From the NCBI GenBank assembly GCA_021800035.1, contig JAJYZJ010000017.1:1-36347 (forward strand): a DNA stretch of 36,347 nucleotides, written 5' to 3'. The position numbers were made by a program, and so were the translations under genes. Under the pieces are notes generated by a model, which was not told where the DNA came from, did not search any database, and was given only the letters and a program-made list of their open reading frames with translations. The DNA comes from an archaeon (GTDB lineage Archaea > Thermoproteota > Thermoprotei_A > Marsarchaeales > Marsarchaeaceae). Numbering within the stretch: the first letter of the stretch is position 1; the number at the start of each line of letters is the position of its first letter. Positions 8,477-15,968 of this stretch are shown piece by piece.

Positions 8477-8788
8477 GTGCTGTATGCTCTGGCTCCAAAA
8501 TCGTGAGAGTGAATACTAATAAGCCTTGCAAACCAACCGTGGTGAAACAATCCTCTTGGGGGGTCAGGTTCGAGGCTCCCCTGGGGTTAGCTTGGAAATC
8601 TGGCAACCATCATCCCTGCGGCAAACAACATAGCCTTGATTGTCTCTCTCTGTGTCTGTAGCCCTTGAGAGCTTTTTTGCCATTCCCGAGCGGGCGGTAA
8701 GACCCGCTTGGGTTGGTCGTTGGGGGACATCACGGGGATGAGGGATGGCGCCGGATGGAAGGTAGCTACCCGCTTATGGGCGCTCTGC
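8477..8788. other. Intergenic region with two related hairpins
   Basis: Between the end of the XRE-CBS gene and the start of the MFS gene, both on the minus strand. It holds the MFS promoter region, a T6 tract at 8673-8678 and two hairpins that share the stem AGCGGG/CCCGCT, listed separately. No coding sequence is supported. Confidence 0.4.
8685..8712. other. 10-bp hairpin
   Basis: CCCGAGCGGG, an 8-base loop (CGGTAAGA) and CCCGCTTGGG pair over ten base pairs with one G-U. It lies in the 3' region of the XRE-CBS transcript and upstream of the MFS gene. It may end or stabilise the regulator transcript; on the minus strand no T-run follows it directly. Confidence 0.5.
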
Positions 8789-8797
8789 CTAGCGGGT
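8768..8797. other. Hairpin over the XRE-CBS stop codon
   Basis: ACCCGCT and AGCGGGT (7 bp, loop of 16) form a hairpin that includes the stop codon of the XRE-CBS gene. The stem repeats the core of the hairpin at 8685-8712, so alternative pairings between the four arms are possible. Confidence 0.4.
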
Positions 8798-9355
8798 CTC
8801 TGAAATTAATACGTCTATTTTAGTAATTATCCCGCTGATTTCGCCACGGTCCGAGACTAGCACTGCTGACACATGTCTGAAGAGGGAGTAGAGTGCGTCT
8901 ATTGGAGTGTCGCCATCTACTACTGGAAAGGAAGTCTGCACGAGCTCTGAAACGGGGTGATTTAGTAAATCCCGATTCCTGGAATTTGATAACAAACTGA
9001 GAATGTGGCCCTCGCTCAACGAACCAACAAGCTTTCCTTTTGAGAACACAGGAAGTTGGGAAATCGCTCGCTCTCTCATCAAAGCAATACAATCTTGCAG
9101 TTTTTGATTGGCTTCTACGGCGATAATGGGGGAAGAAGCAATGGCCGAGGCCTTCTTCATACTTCCCCGCGCGGAGGACAGCAGAGCTCCAGATATGGCC
9201 TTTAGCGTAGTGTATGAGGGGTCTACAGCGCCAGATTCGACCTTTGCTATTATGGATTGGCTCACACCAGCTCTTTTCGCTAGGCCAGCCTGAGTGAGGC
9301 CTAGTTGAGATCTGACTCTTTTTATCTGTTTTGGATCCAGTAATGTTACCGCCAT
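8789..9355 (-). CDS. XRE-type HTH regulator with two CBS domains
   Basis: A 188-residue predicted transcription factor. Residues 8-62 form a lambda-repressor-like helix-turn-helix (IKRVRSQLGLTQAGLAKRAG followed by VSQSIIAKVESG). Residues about 70-125 and 130-186 form a CBS pair (ISQLPVFSKGKLVGSLSEGHIL and VSAVLVSDRGEISGIITKIDVL). The HTH-CBS arrangement is a known archaeal family. The CBS pair should bind an adenosyl ligand such as AMP, ATP, SAM or MTA and pass the signal to the DNA-binding domain. It is divergent from the threonine synthase gene, with 95 bases between them, so autoregulation and control of that operon are likely. A TATA box lies about 36 bases before its ATG. Confidence 0.92.
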   Translation of the reverse strand: MAVTLLDPKQIKRVRSQLGLTQAGLAKRAGVSQSIIAKVESGAVDPSYTTLKAISGALLSSARGSMKKASAIASSPIIAVEANQKLQDCIALMRERAISQLPVFSKGKLVGSLSEGHILSLLSNSRNRDLLNHPVSELVQTSFPVVDGDTPIDALYSLFRHVSAVLVSDRGEISGIITKIDVLISETR

Positions 9356-9387
9356 CTTTAACTGCCTCTCAATTCTAGTTCATAATT

Positions 9388-9395
9388 CATATAAG
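9388..9395 (-). promoter_or_regulatory. TATA box of the XRE-CBS gene
   Basis: On the minus strand TTCTTATATGAATT contains a strong CTTATAT box about 36 bases before the ATG. The shared 95-base region also holds a weaker plus-strand GCAAATAAG (9413-9421) about 33 bases before the thrC TTG, so both divergent promoters fit here. Confidence 0.5.
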
Positions 9396-9450
9396 AATAA
9401 TCCTGTCAATCATGCAAATAAGCATCCATTCAAAATCCCGCTGACTATCA

Positions 9451-10704
9451 TTGGGATCTGAAGAGCGAATTCGATTGGTGTGCAGAGAGTGCAAAGAATC
9501 GTACCCACTTGAGCGAATTACGATATGCGAGCAGTGTCTTGCCCCGCTCGACGCGGAATACGAGCTTGGCAGTTTGACCATAGCGAGGACCAGCTTCGAG
9601 TCCAGGGTGAAATCAATCTGGAGGTATAGTGAACTGCTTCCAATTCTCGACAAAAGCCACTGCATCGAGCTCGGCGTGGGGCTCACACCTCTCGTTCGAG
9701 CCAGCAACCTGGGGAATTCGATAGGTTCGTCAAAGCTCTATCTAAAGAATGACACCCTCAACCCAACACTATCCTTCAAAGATAGGCCAGCGGAAGTCGC
9801 TGTGTCCAAGGCATTAGAGTTTGGGGACAGAGTCGTGTCGTGCGTTTCCACTGGAAATCTGGCTGCAGCTGTGGCCGCACACGCTGCAAAGGCAAGGCTC
9901 GAAGCCTACGTTCTCGCGCCTTTCGATATTGAACCTGAGAAAATTTCGCAGATTCTTGCCTATGGCGCTAAGGTAATCTCTGTGAGCGGGACTTACGATG
10001 ACGCAAACCGGCTTGCAACACTGGCTTCTTATGAGCTCGGCTGGAATGTTGTGAATGTTACTTCAAGACCGTATTATGTAGAGGGCTCTAAGACGATTGC
10101 CTTCGAACTCTGTGAGCAGTTTGACTGGAATCCACCTGATAATGTTATCATACCGGTAGCGAGCGGGGCGCTCCTCAGAGCAATTCATAGAGGTTTTGAA
10201 CAGTTTAGGGACTTGGACCTAATCGATAAGGTCCCGAGGTTGTTCGGGGCCCAGGCTGAGGGTTGCTCACCCATCGCCGCTGCCTACAAAGAGGGGGTCT
10301 CCACCTTAAAACCCGTTGAAGCACCAAAAACAATTGCGAAAAGTATTGCGATAGGCGACCCTGCAGACGGAAGGTACGTACTGGAAACGGTTCGGCAGAC
10401 ATCGGGTAGCGTCGAAGCAGTTAGCGATAGCGAGATATTGGCGGCAATTGTGGAGCTTGGAAGAAGTGAGGGAGTCTTTGTTGAGCCCGCGGGAGGAGTT
10501 GCCGTAGCCGCAGCTCGGAAGTTAATTCACGAAGGAATCATTCATAGGGATGACACCACCGTCTGCTGTATCACTGGTAACGGCCTGAAGACACCTGAAC
10601 TCGTTTTGGATGAGCCCTCGGTAGGTAGACCGGTCACAATCTCACCAGATTTAGAGGCTCTTAAGGAGCAGCTGAAAGGGAGGTCACCCCTTCTACATGC
10701 CTAA
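9451..10704 (+). CDS. thrC: Threonine synthase-like PLP enzyme
   Basis: A 417-residue fold-type II PLP enzyme. The canonical reaction converts O-phosphohomoserine to threonine and phosphate. An N-terminal zinc ribbon has Cys11, Cys14, Cys26 and Cys29, common in archaeal ThrC. LSFKDRPA carries the PLP lysine (Lys110); CVSTGNLAAAVAAH is the PLP-contact loop, VASGALLRA the phosphate loop and CCITGNGLKTPE the C-terminal motif. The start is a TTG at 9451, placing the zinc ribbon at the front. The next gene overlaps its end by eight bases and encodes a sulfur carrier, followed by its activating enzyme and then hom and thrB. The pathway context supports threonine synthesis; the carrier beside it raises the possibility of a protein-thiocarboxylate-dependent homocysteine or cysteine synthase, as for CysM with CysO in mycobacteria. 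Confidence 0.9.
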   Translation: MGSEERIRLVCRECKESYPLERITICEQCLAPLDAEYELGSLTIARTSFESRVKSIWRYSELLPILDKSHCIELGVGLTPLVRASNLGNSIGSSKLYLKNDTLNPTLSFKDRPAEVAVSKALEFGDRVVSCVSTGNLAAAVAAHAAKARLEAYVLAPFDIEPEKISQILAYGAKVISVSGTYDDANRLATLASYELGWNVVNVTSRPYYVEGSKTIAFELCEQFDWNPPDNVIIPVASGALLRAIHRGFEQFRDLDLIDKVPRLFGAQAEGCSPIAAAYKEGVSTLKPVEAPKTIAKSIAIGDPADGRYVLETVRQTSGSVEAVSDSEILAAIVELGRSEGVFVEPAGGVAVAAARKLIHEGIIHRDDTTVCCITGNGLKTPELVLDEPSVGRPVTISPDLEALKEQLKGRSPLLHA

Positions 10705-10972
10705 GGTAGTGTTCTACGGCCACCTGACTCGGTTTACGGGTGGCGACAGGGAGGCTCACGTAGAAGCTAGGGATGTACGAGAAACGCTCCAGAGTTTAAG
10801 TTCGAAATATGGTGAGCAACTCGGTTCAAAGCTGCTCGGGCTAAATGGCAATCCAGGCGAGTTTGTTAGAGTCTTCCTGAACAATAAGGACGTGCGTCTG
10901 CTTGGAGGGGCAGACACTTTGGTGTCAACCACTGACACCCTGATAATAGTACCTGCGTTGGCAGGAGGTTAG
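10697..10972 (+). CDS. MoaD/ThiS/SAMP-like ubiquitin-fold sulfur carrier
   Basis: A 91-residue beta-grasp protein ending in Ala-Leu-Ala-Gly-Gly; the terminal diglycine is the site adenylated by an E1-like enzyme and turned into a thiocarboxylate (sulfur transfer) or joined to lysines (archaeal SAMP). The strand-helix pattern (KVVFYGHLTRFTG, RETLQSLSSKYG, VRVFLNNKDV, DTLIIVPALAGG) and the LNG/FLNNKDV core fit MoaD-like proteins. The ATG lies eight bases inside the end of thrC, with GGGAGGT 12 bases upstream, and the activating enzyme follows after two bases, so the three are one transcription unit. Molybdopterin synthesis is an alternative role, since a Mo enzyme lies at 21693-24869, but no moaE or other moa gene is nearby. 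Confidence 0.88.
   Translation: MPKVVFYGHLTRFTGGDREAHVEARDVRETLQSLSSKYGEQLGSKLLGLNGNPGEFVRVFLNNKDVRLLGGADTLVSTTDTLIIVPALAGG
10964..10969 (+). promoter_or_regulatory. Shine-Dalgarno made of the Gly-Gly codons
   Basis: GGAGGT, the two codons for the C-terminal diglycine of the sulfur carrier, is also a perfect Shine-Dalgarno core five bases before the TTG start of the E1-like gene. It supports choosing TTG 10975, although an in-frame ATG at 10984 is possible, and points to coupled translation. Confidence 0.6.
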
Positions 10973-10974
10973 CG

Positions 10975-12168
10975 TTGTTCCAAATGGGAGGTACTGCTAA
11001 TGGAGGCGCGTCTCGATTGGAGGAAATAAAAGAACTTTCGGCGAATGAATTCGTGCGCTACAGCAGGCACCTTATAATGCCGGAAGTGGGACTGGCAGGG
11101 CAGAGAAAGCTCAAGGATTCTAGCGTTCTGGTCGTAGGGGCGGGAGGCTTGGGAAATCCCGTCGCAATCTACCTCGCGGCGGCTGGGGTCGGAAGAATCG
11201 GAATTGTCGATTTTGACATAATTGAAGAAAGCAACTTGCAGCGGCAGGTACTGTATCGTCATAGAGACATAGGCAAGTCCAAGGCGGAGGTGACAAAGGA
11301 ACGCCTGCTAGAACATAACCCGGACATTCGGGTTGATGTTCATAATCTGCATCTTAACAGTTCAAACGCCTCGCGCATTATCGGAGACTACGATATCGTG
11401 GTAGATGGTACAGACAACTTTCCCACGCGCTACCTGCTTAATGATGCGTGCGTTTTGAATGAGAAACCCTACATCTATGGTAGCATCTTCAGGTTTGATG
11501 GTCAGGTTGCTGTGTTCGACGCCCGCAGAGGTCCATGCTACCGTTGCCTGTTTCCCAGGCCTCCTCCACCGGAGAGTGTGCCATCATGCGCCGAAGGAGG
11601 CGTCTTGGGAGTACTTCCAGGGATTATAGGGTGTATCCAAGCGGAAGAAGCAATCAAGTTAGTTCTGGGCAAGGGAGAACCACTTATCGGCAAGCTCTTG
11701 CTTTTCGAAGCACTCACTCTAAACTTCGTTCAACTCACCATTGCCAGCAACCCTAAGTGTGAACTATGCGGCGAGAATCAAACAATTACTGAACTCATGG
11801 ACTACGAGTCGTTCTGCGGGGTTGTTGCAACGCCTGATTCTGAGAGGGTAATAACGCCGAACGGTTTGATGAACCACATTCGGTCAGGGAAAAAATTTGT
11901 TCTTCTGGACGTCAGAGAACAGTTCGAACACGATGCCTATTCTATCAAAGGTTCGAAGCTGATACCTCTTTCTGAACTAGGTTATCGCGCAGGAGAGCTC
12001 GACTCAGCAGATGAAATCGTTGTGTACTGTCATAGCGGTGTCAGAAGCGCTAAAGCAGTTGAACTTCTCTCCTCTATGGGCTTCAGGAAACTGAGGAGTT
12101 TGAAGGGTGGCGTGCTTGGCTGGGCCGCAGCCCAATCGGAATCGATTACTTGGGGCCACTCCACGTGA
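10975..12168 (+). CDS. E1-like activating enzyme fused to rhodanese (MoeZ/Uba4 type)
   Basis: A 397-residue two-domain protein. Residues 20-270 are a ThiF/MoeB adenylating domain: VVGAGGLGNP (from 53) binds ATP, Asp81 follows in VDFD, and Cys188, Cys191, Cys262 and Cys265 form the structural zinc site. Cys205 in SCAEGG is a candidate thioester or persulfide relay residue. Residues about 293-390 are a rhodanese domain with active-site loop CHSGVRS, Cys352, which carries persulfide sulfur. This domain order is that of MoeZ in mycobacteria, which activates CysO and MoaD, and of Uba4/MOCS3 in eukaryotes. It should adenylate and thiocarboxylate the carrier encoded immediately upstream. All catalytic parts are present, so the pair looks functional. 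Confidence 0.93.
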   Translation: MFQMGGTANGGASRLEEIKELSANEFVRYSRHLIMPEVGLAGQRKLKDSSVLVVGAGGLGNPVAIYLAAAGVGRIGIVDFDIIEESNLQRQVLYRHRDIGKSKAEVTKERLLEHNPDIRVDVHNLHLNSSNASRIIGDYDIVVDGTDNFPTRYLLNDACVLNEKPYIYGSIFRFDGQVAVFDARRGPCYRCLFPRPPPPESVPSCAEGGVLGVLPGIIGCIQAEEAIKLVLGKGEPLIGKLLLFEALTLNFVQLTIASNPKCELCGENQTITELMDYESFCGVVATPDSERVITPNGLMNHIRSGKKFVLLDVREQFEHDAYSIKGSKLIPLSELGYRAGELDSADEIVVYCHSGVRSAKAVELLSSMGFRKLRSLKGGVLGWAAAQSESITWGHST

Positions 12169-12259
12169 TCGACACACTTCTCAGTCGGAGGTGCAGCCAT
12201 AGTCTCGCGAGCATATTCACGCACATAGTGTAATTCATTACCTAATTTGGTGCAAGCTT

Positions 12260-13318
12260 TTGAAACTAATTCTTCTTGGATGCGGTGCTGTGAATTTGAG
12301 TCTATTAGAAATACTCCTTGCGAGAAGAACAGAGCTCTCAGTGCGCTACGGTCTCCAACCAAAGATTGCTGCGGTAGTTGACTCAAGGGGAGCCGCAATG
12401 TCTCCGGATGGTCTCGATATCAAGGAGCTGATTCGTGTAAAGAAGTCAAAAGGGAGCGTGGCGCAGACAACCCCATCAGGCAGGGCTGACGTAAACGCTC
12501 TTGACGTGATCAGTGAGGTTGATGCAGATATGGTGGTAGAAGCCATACCTACAAACTTGAGAACCGGCGAGCCCAGCCTGAGTTATGTAAAGAGAGCGTT
12601 GGAAGCAGGTAGGAATGTTGTTACGGCAAACAAGGGGCCCCTTGCTTTGACGGCCGATCTATTGCCAAGCCTCGCAAATAAAAGGGGGTTATTCTTCAGA
12701 TTTAGCGGCGCAGTTGGAGGTGGAACGCCCATTCTGGATTTGGCGGCTAGGTGTTCGCTCGGCGATAGAATCGTTGGGTTTCAGGGAGTGTTCAACGGGA
12801 CCACGAACTATATTTTGAGCGAACTTGAGGCCGGTCTGTCCTTCGAGGCTGCACTGAGGGCTGCTAAAGAAAGAGGGTACGCAGAGGCTGATCCATTGAT
12901 TGACATTCGAGGATTGGATTCTGCTTCGAAACTCGTGATTCTATCCAACGCGGTGTTTGGTACGCGTATGAAATTGAAAAATGTCAAGGTAAAGGGAATA
13001 CGCGGAGTGACTAAGGCAAAGGTGGCAAACGCAGCAGCCAAAGGCCGGGTAATTCGTTTAATTGGCTCAGGAGGCATCGCACCCGCCGTGGCACCACAGG
13101 AGATTCCTAGAGAGAGCCCATTGGCTGTTAATAGCGCCATGAATGCAGTGACGTTCGAACTTGAACGTTCGGGGAGCATCACCATTTCGGGGAAGGGGGC
13201 AGGTGGCAAAGAGACAGCTGGGGCCCTGCTGAGGGATATACTGACTATACACGCGAAGCTGGGGGGTTTTTATCCGGCTCGTGACGAAACTGCGCCAAGA
13301 GTAGCGACAGTGGTCTAA
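12260..13318 (+). CDS. hom: Homoserine dehydrogenase
   Basis: A 352-residue enzyme reducing aspartate semialdehyde to homoserine with NAD(P)H. The N-terminus has a Rossmann loop (LLGCGAVN), then VTANKGPLA, the catalytic-domain signature GTTNYIL, and GYAEADPLIDIRGLDS followed by the conserved lysine. There is no ACT domain, so allosteric control by threonine through that route is absent, as in many archaeal forms. The start is a TTG at 12260, which places the glycine loop correctly. It follows the E1-rhodanese gene after 91 bases and precedes homoserine kinase by 46, so it belongs to the same amino-acid cluster. Aspartokinase and the semialdehyde dehydrogenase are not in the window. Confidence 0.93.
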   Translation: MKLILLGCGAVNLSLLEILLARRTELSVRYGLQPKIAAVVDSRGAAMSPDGLDIKELIRVKKSKGSVAQTTPSGRADVNALDVISEVDADMVVEAIPTNLRTGEPSLSYVKRALEAGRNVVTANKGPLALTADLLPSLANKRGLFFRFSGAVGGGTPILDLAARCSLGDRIVGFQGVFNGTTNYILSELEAGLSFEAALRAAKERGYAEADPLIDIRGLDSASKLVILSNAVFGTRMKLKNVKVKGIRGVTKAKVANAAAKGRVIRLIGSGGIAPAVAPQEIPRESPLAVNSAMNAVTFELERSGSITISGKGAGGKETAGALLRDILTIHAKLGGFYPARDETAPRVATVV

Positions 13319-13364
13319 GGTTGACATCTTCTGGAAGGGCTGAATAGGACCGAGCCACTGAATA

Positions 13365-14333
13365 ATGCCTCTTTCCTATCCGGACAAATTCTCTGTAACC
13401 AAAGCGGAAGCCCCCGCCACATCTGCTAATTTCGGTCCTGGGTTCGATGTGTTTGCGGTAGCACTTAGCTCGCACAGAGACTCTCTTACAGTCACTACAG
13501 CTGATAGGGAGGGGATCACCGTCGAAGTGTCCGGGCTAGGGAGTGACACTATTCCCCGTGACGCTATGAATAATGCTGCGGGCGCCGTTGCGCGAGAAAT
13601 TCTTAGAGCCCACTGTATTAAGAAGGGTCTGAAAATTGAGGTTCAAAAAGGAATCCCGACTGGGGTGGGATTAGGAAGCAGTGCCGCCTCTTCGGCTGCA
13701 GCTGCGCTTGCTGTTGGGGCACACCTCGGTCTTCAGCTTACTGCCGCGGAACTCATCGAATACGCGAGCTTTGGGGAGCTTGTCTGCTCAGGAGTCGCCC
13801 ACAAGGATAATGTAAGTGCTGCAATACTTGGCGGGTTTGTGCTCTCTGGGGTTTTTCCCGGACAAGAACCCATAAGCCTCAGAATGCGGCCGAACTACGC
13901 TATATGTATCGTGACTCCGCAAATAGCCCTCCCTGACAGGAAAACTGCTTTCCTCAGGTCGTTACTGCCCAGAGTAGTAAGGCTGGAGGAAATGGTCCAG
14001 TCAGTGGGTAGTGCCGCTCTCGTCGTCGCCGGTCTTGGTCTGCAAAGGGTCGACCTGATCGGGGCCGGGATGTCAAATGGTATCGTAGACAGTATCAGGG
14101 GAGCACTGATTGATGGGTTTGAGGATGTAAAAGCTAGTGCTCTTGCCGCTGGCGCGAGCGGGGTCTGCATAAGTGGAGCTGGCCCCTCGATTCTGGCACT
14201 TGTGGATTCGGGAAGATTTTCGCCGCAGGCAGTGATTCGAAAGATGACGGATGCGTTTGGCTCTCACGAAGTCTCGGCCTCAGGTTTCGTCACCAACGCA
14301 GGTGAGGGAGCGCGGATAGTTGGTCATGAGTGA
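13365..14333 (+). CDS. thrB: Homoserine kinase
   Basis: A 322-residue GHMP-family kinase that phosphorylates homoserine to O-phosphohomoserine, the substrate of threonine synthase. Motif 1 is EAPATSANFGPGFDVF near residue 15, the ATP loop is GIPTGVGLGSSAASSAAAA near residue 96, and motif 3 is GASGVCISGAGPSILAL near residue 263. The length is slightly above the usual 300. The ATG at 13365 gives a normal N-terminus. Together with hom and thrC it completes the last three steps of threonine synthesis, with the sulfur-carrier pair lying between thrC and hom. Confidence 0.94.
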   Translation: MPLSYPDKFSVTKAEAPATSANFGPGFDVFAVALSSHRDSLTVTTADREGITVEVSGLGSDTIPRDAMNNAAGAVAREILRAHCIKKGLKIEVQKGIPTGVGLGSSAASSAAAALAVGAHLGLQLTAAELIEYASFGELVCSGVAHKDNVSAAILGGFVLSGVFPGQEPISLRMRPNYAICIVTPQIALPDRKTAFLRSLLPRVVRLEEMVQSVGSAALVVAGLGLQRVDLIGAGMSNGIVDSIRGALIDGFEDVKASALAAGASGVCISGAGPSILALVDSGRFSPQAVIRKMTDAFGSHEVSASGFVTNAGEGARIVGHE

Positions 14334-14376
14334 GTGAAAACACTGGCGCACCGTTCGTTACTGGGGGCAAGCTGGC

Positions 14377-14496
14377 ATGCACATTGGGCTTTCAGCAATT
14401 CTTTGCAGAAACTGTGAATATTTCCCCATAATTGAGAGAATAGATTGCAAGCAATTTGATGCTTGGACTACCTGCTTTATGGAACGCCTCCTATAG
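14377..14496 (+). CDS. Possible 39-aa four-cysteine protein
   Basis: An ATG-started ORF of 39 codons placed 43 bases after homoserine kinase on the same strand. The product has Cys10 and Cys13 (CRNC), Cys24 and Cys33, spaced like a small metal-binding knuckle, with EYFPIIERIDC and FDAWTTCFMERLL around them. A purine-rich GGGGG lies about ten bases before the ATG. The balance of hydrophobic, charged and cysteine residues looks protein-like, but at this size it needs homologues to be believed. Confidence 0.35.
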   Translation: MHIGLSAILCRNCEYFPIIERIDCKQFDAWTTCFMERLL

Positions 14497-14758
14497 GGTC
14501 ACTTTCTCCTTTTGGCTTGTGACCGGAGTCGGAACGACCATTTCGGAAGAATGATACGATTCCCTGCGGTTGGTACGCACTGCGCAGAAACTCACGAAAG
14601 GCCCTGGATACCTCGGGAGACATCGACTGAGCCGCTTCATCAGGTTTACCGTTTCTGAAACAGCTTAATGGGGTGCATCTCAAAGAACCTGAAATGTCCC
14701 AATGGGTGCGATGACTGCCGTTATCGCTGGTTGCGAGGGTAGCAATCATGTCAACCAT
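14477..14758 (-). CDS. Doubtful hypothetical protein, 93 aa
   Basis: An ATG-started ORF of 93 residues on the minus strand. It contains two similar short segments, SCFRNGKPDEA and SFFRNGRSDSG, and a helical stretch SPEVSRAFREFLRSAY between them. No known family, no membrane segment. It overlaps the small cysteine ORF by 20 bases on the other strand. It may be a small lineage-specific gene, a decaying gene, or chance. Confidence 0.3.
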   Translation of the reverse strand: MVDMIATLATSDNGSHRTHWDISGSLRCTPLSCFRNGKPDEAAQSMSPEVSRAFREFLRSAYQPQGIVSFFRNGRSDSGHKPKGESDPIGGVP

Positions 14759-15171
14759 TGATCAAATTTTGGAGATTGTTTTACCTACTAGTTTCGGAAG
14801 TAAGGTTCCGGTTGAGCCGAAACCACGGTTCCCATCTTGGTACTGGTAGTGGCTCGAATCATGGGGTTCAAAGTCGGACCCAAAAAATGCCACGGATTCA
14901 TGCATCAACTTATGTCCTTTTGGACGCGTGAAGTAGCTGTTTCCTCTATCTAGAATGTTTTTACTTGCAGCTTGAGAAGCCCGTGCGCTATAGCCCTCTG
15001 AAGGACCCTTCTCTTGCAGAAATCATGAACTTTTGTGGTCGCACTTGACTCACCGCCCAAACACAGCTCCAAGGTATTTCAAAACAAAGGATAGGCATTT
15101 CTGCCAGAGGCAGAGTCGTATCGGGATCACGCTAATGCAAGCCTTAAGACCAGAAGGGAGGATTTTGGACT
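14759..15171. other. Intergenic region with alternating inverted repeats
   Basis: No gene is supported. Around 14795-14830, short arms CGGAA/TTCCG and GGTTCCGG/CCGAAACC compete for the same bases, and AACC/GGTT follows, so several exclusive hairpins are possible. CCAC at 14823 can also pair with GTGG near 14849. The promoter of the Cas4-like gene lies at the right end. I see no tRNA or known ncRNA signature. Confidence 0.35.
15143..15148 (+). promoter_or_regulatory. TATA box of the Cas4-like gene
   Basis: CTTAAG within GCCTTAAGAC is centred about 26 bases before the GTG start, the spacing of a leaderless archaeal transcript. A GGGAGG at 15156-15161 could additionally act as a ribosome binding site if transcription starts earlier. 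Confidence 0.4.
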
Positions 15172-15888
15172 GTGACTGGCTCGTCCGAACGGATTCAGGT
15201 GGATGAAATCATCATGTCAGAGCTTCGACGCGCTCAGCGCCGGCACAGTAGGGTGCTGGGCGAATATTGGCCATCTCAGATCTACTCTTGTTTGAGAAAG
15301 CAATATTATTCGTTCTATGGGGACGAGGTGTTCGGGGACGATGCCCTCAGAAATTTTGAGGCGGGTAATGCTTACCATGACTTGATTGCTCGGACACTTC
15401 AGAAATGGGGAAATACAACCGGAGCTAGAGTTCAGACAGAGGTTCCGATACGCATTCCGCACCGTGACCATCCAGAAATCGTTTTTTCAGGTAGGGCTGA
15501 TGACATAATACTAATCGAGAAGGAGAGGCGTCGCTTCATTCTGGAGGTAAAGACGACCACGAACTTGGTTCAGAAGCTGAGGGACAACAACATTCCAAGG
15601 AGGGAGCATCTTGCCCAGCTCAATCTCTATCTGAGGGCATACCCGTATTCCTCGGGTATACTGATGTACGTGGACAGAGCGACGCTCAAGACGCACCAGT
15701 TTGACCTTGAGTTCGAACAGCATATCTACGACGAAACCATGAAAAGAGTGGCAGCTCTGCACAACTATCTAAAGGAAAGCAGGCTTCCTCCTCCGGAAGC
15801 GAAAGAGAGCGGCTCCGTCTGGATGTGTCGGTATTGTTCTTTTTTGGGCCTCTGCTCGAATAATCAGAACCCCGGTGCTAGACCCTGA
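15172..15888 (+). CDS. Cas4/RecB-like PD-(D/E)XK nuclease with Fe-S cysteines
   Basis: A 238-residue nuclease of the Cas4/DUF83 group. The four cysteines of the Fe-S site are present: Cys40 (SQIYSCLRKQYY) and C-terminal Cys219, Cys222 and Cys228 (MCRYCSFLGLC). The nuclease motifs are complete: AGNAYHD with His69, GRADD with Asp110/111, EVK at 125-127, and the QLNLY motif at 149-153. Such enzymes resect DNA 5'-3' or process ends; Cas4 itself trims prespacers. No CRISPR repeats or other cas genes are in the window, so a stand-alone repair or recombination role is more likely. The GTG start is taken from the TATA spacing; an ATG at 15214 is the alternative. Exonuclease III lies next to it, convergent. 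Confidence 0.9.
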   Translation: MTGSSERIQVDEIIMSELRRAQRRHSRVLGEYWPSQIYSCLRKQYYSFYGDEVFGDDALRNFEAGNAYHDLIARTLQKWGNTTGARVQTEVPIRIPHRDHPEIVFSGRADDIILIEKERRRFILEVKTTTNLVQKLRDNNIPRREHLAQLNLYLRAYPYSSGILMYVDRATLKTHQFDLEFEQHIYDETMKRVAALHNYLKESRLPPPEAKESGSVWMCRYCSFLGLCSNNQNPGARP

Positions 15889-15968
15889 GTTTTCAAACTA
15901 TGTGAGTTAGCCAGTGGTGCAATTGCGTATCGGTTGGCCAGGCTTCAGCGAGCGTTTATCACTGGGTA

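Noticed and set aside
8555-8590. tRNA-like GGTTCGAGGCTCCCC segment
   Set aside because: The bases around GTTCGA do not pair to form a T-arm stem, and no acceptor, D or anticodon arm can be found.
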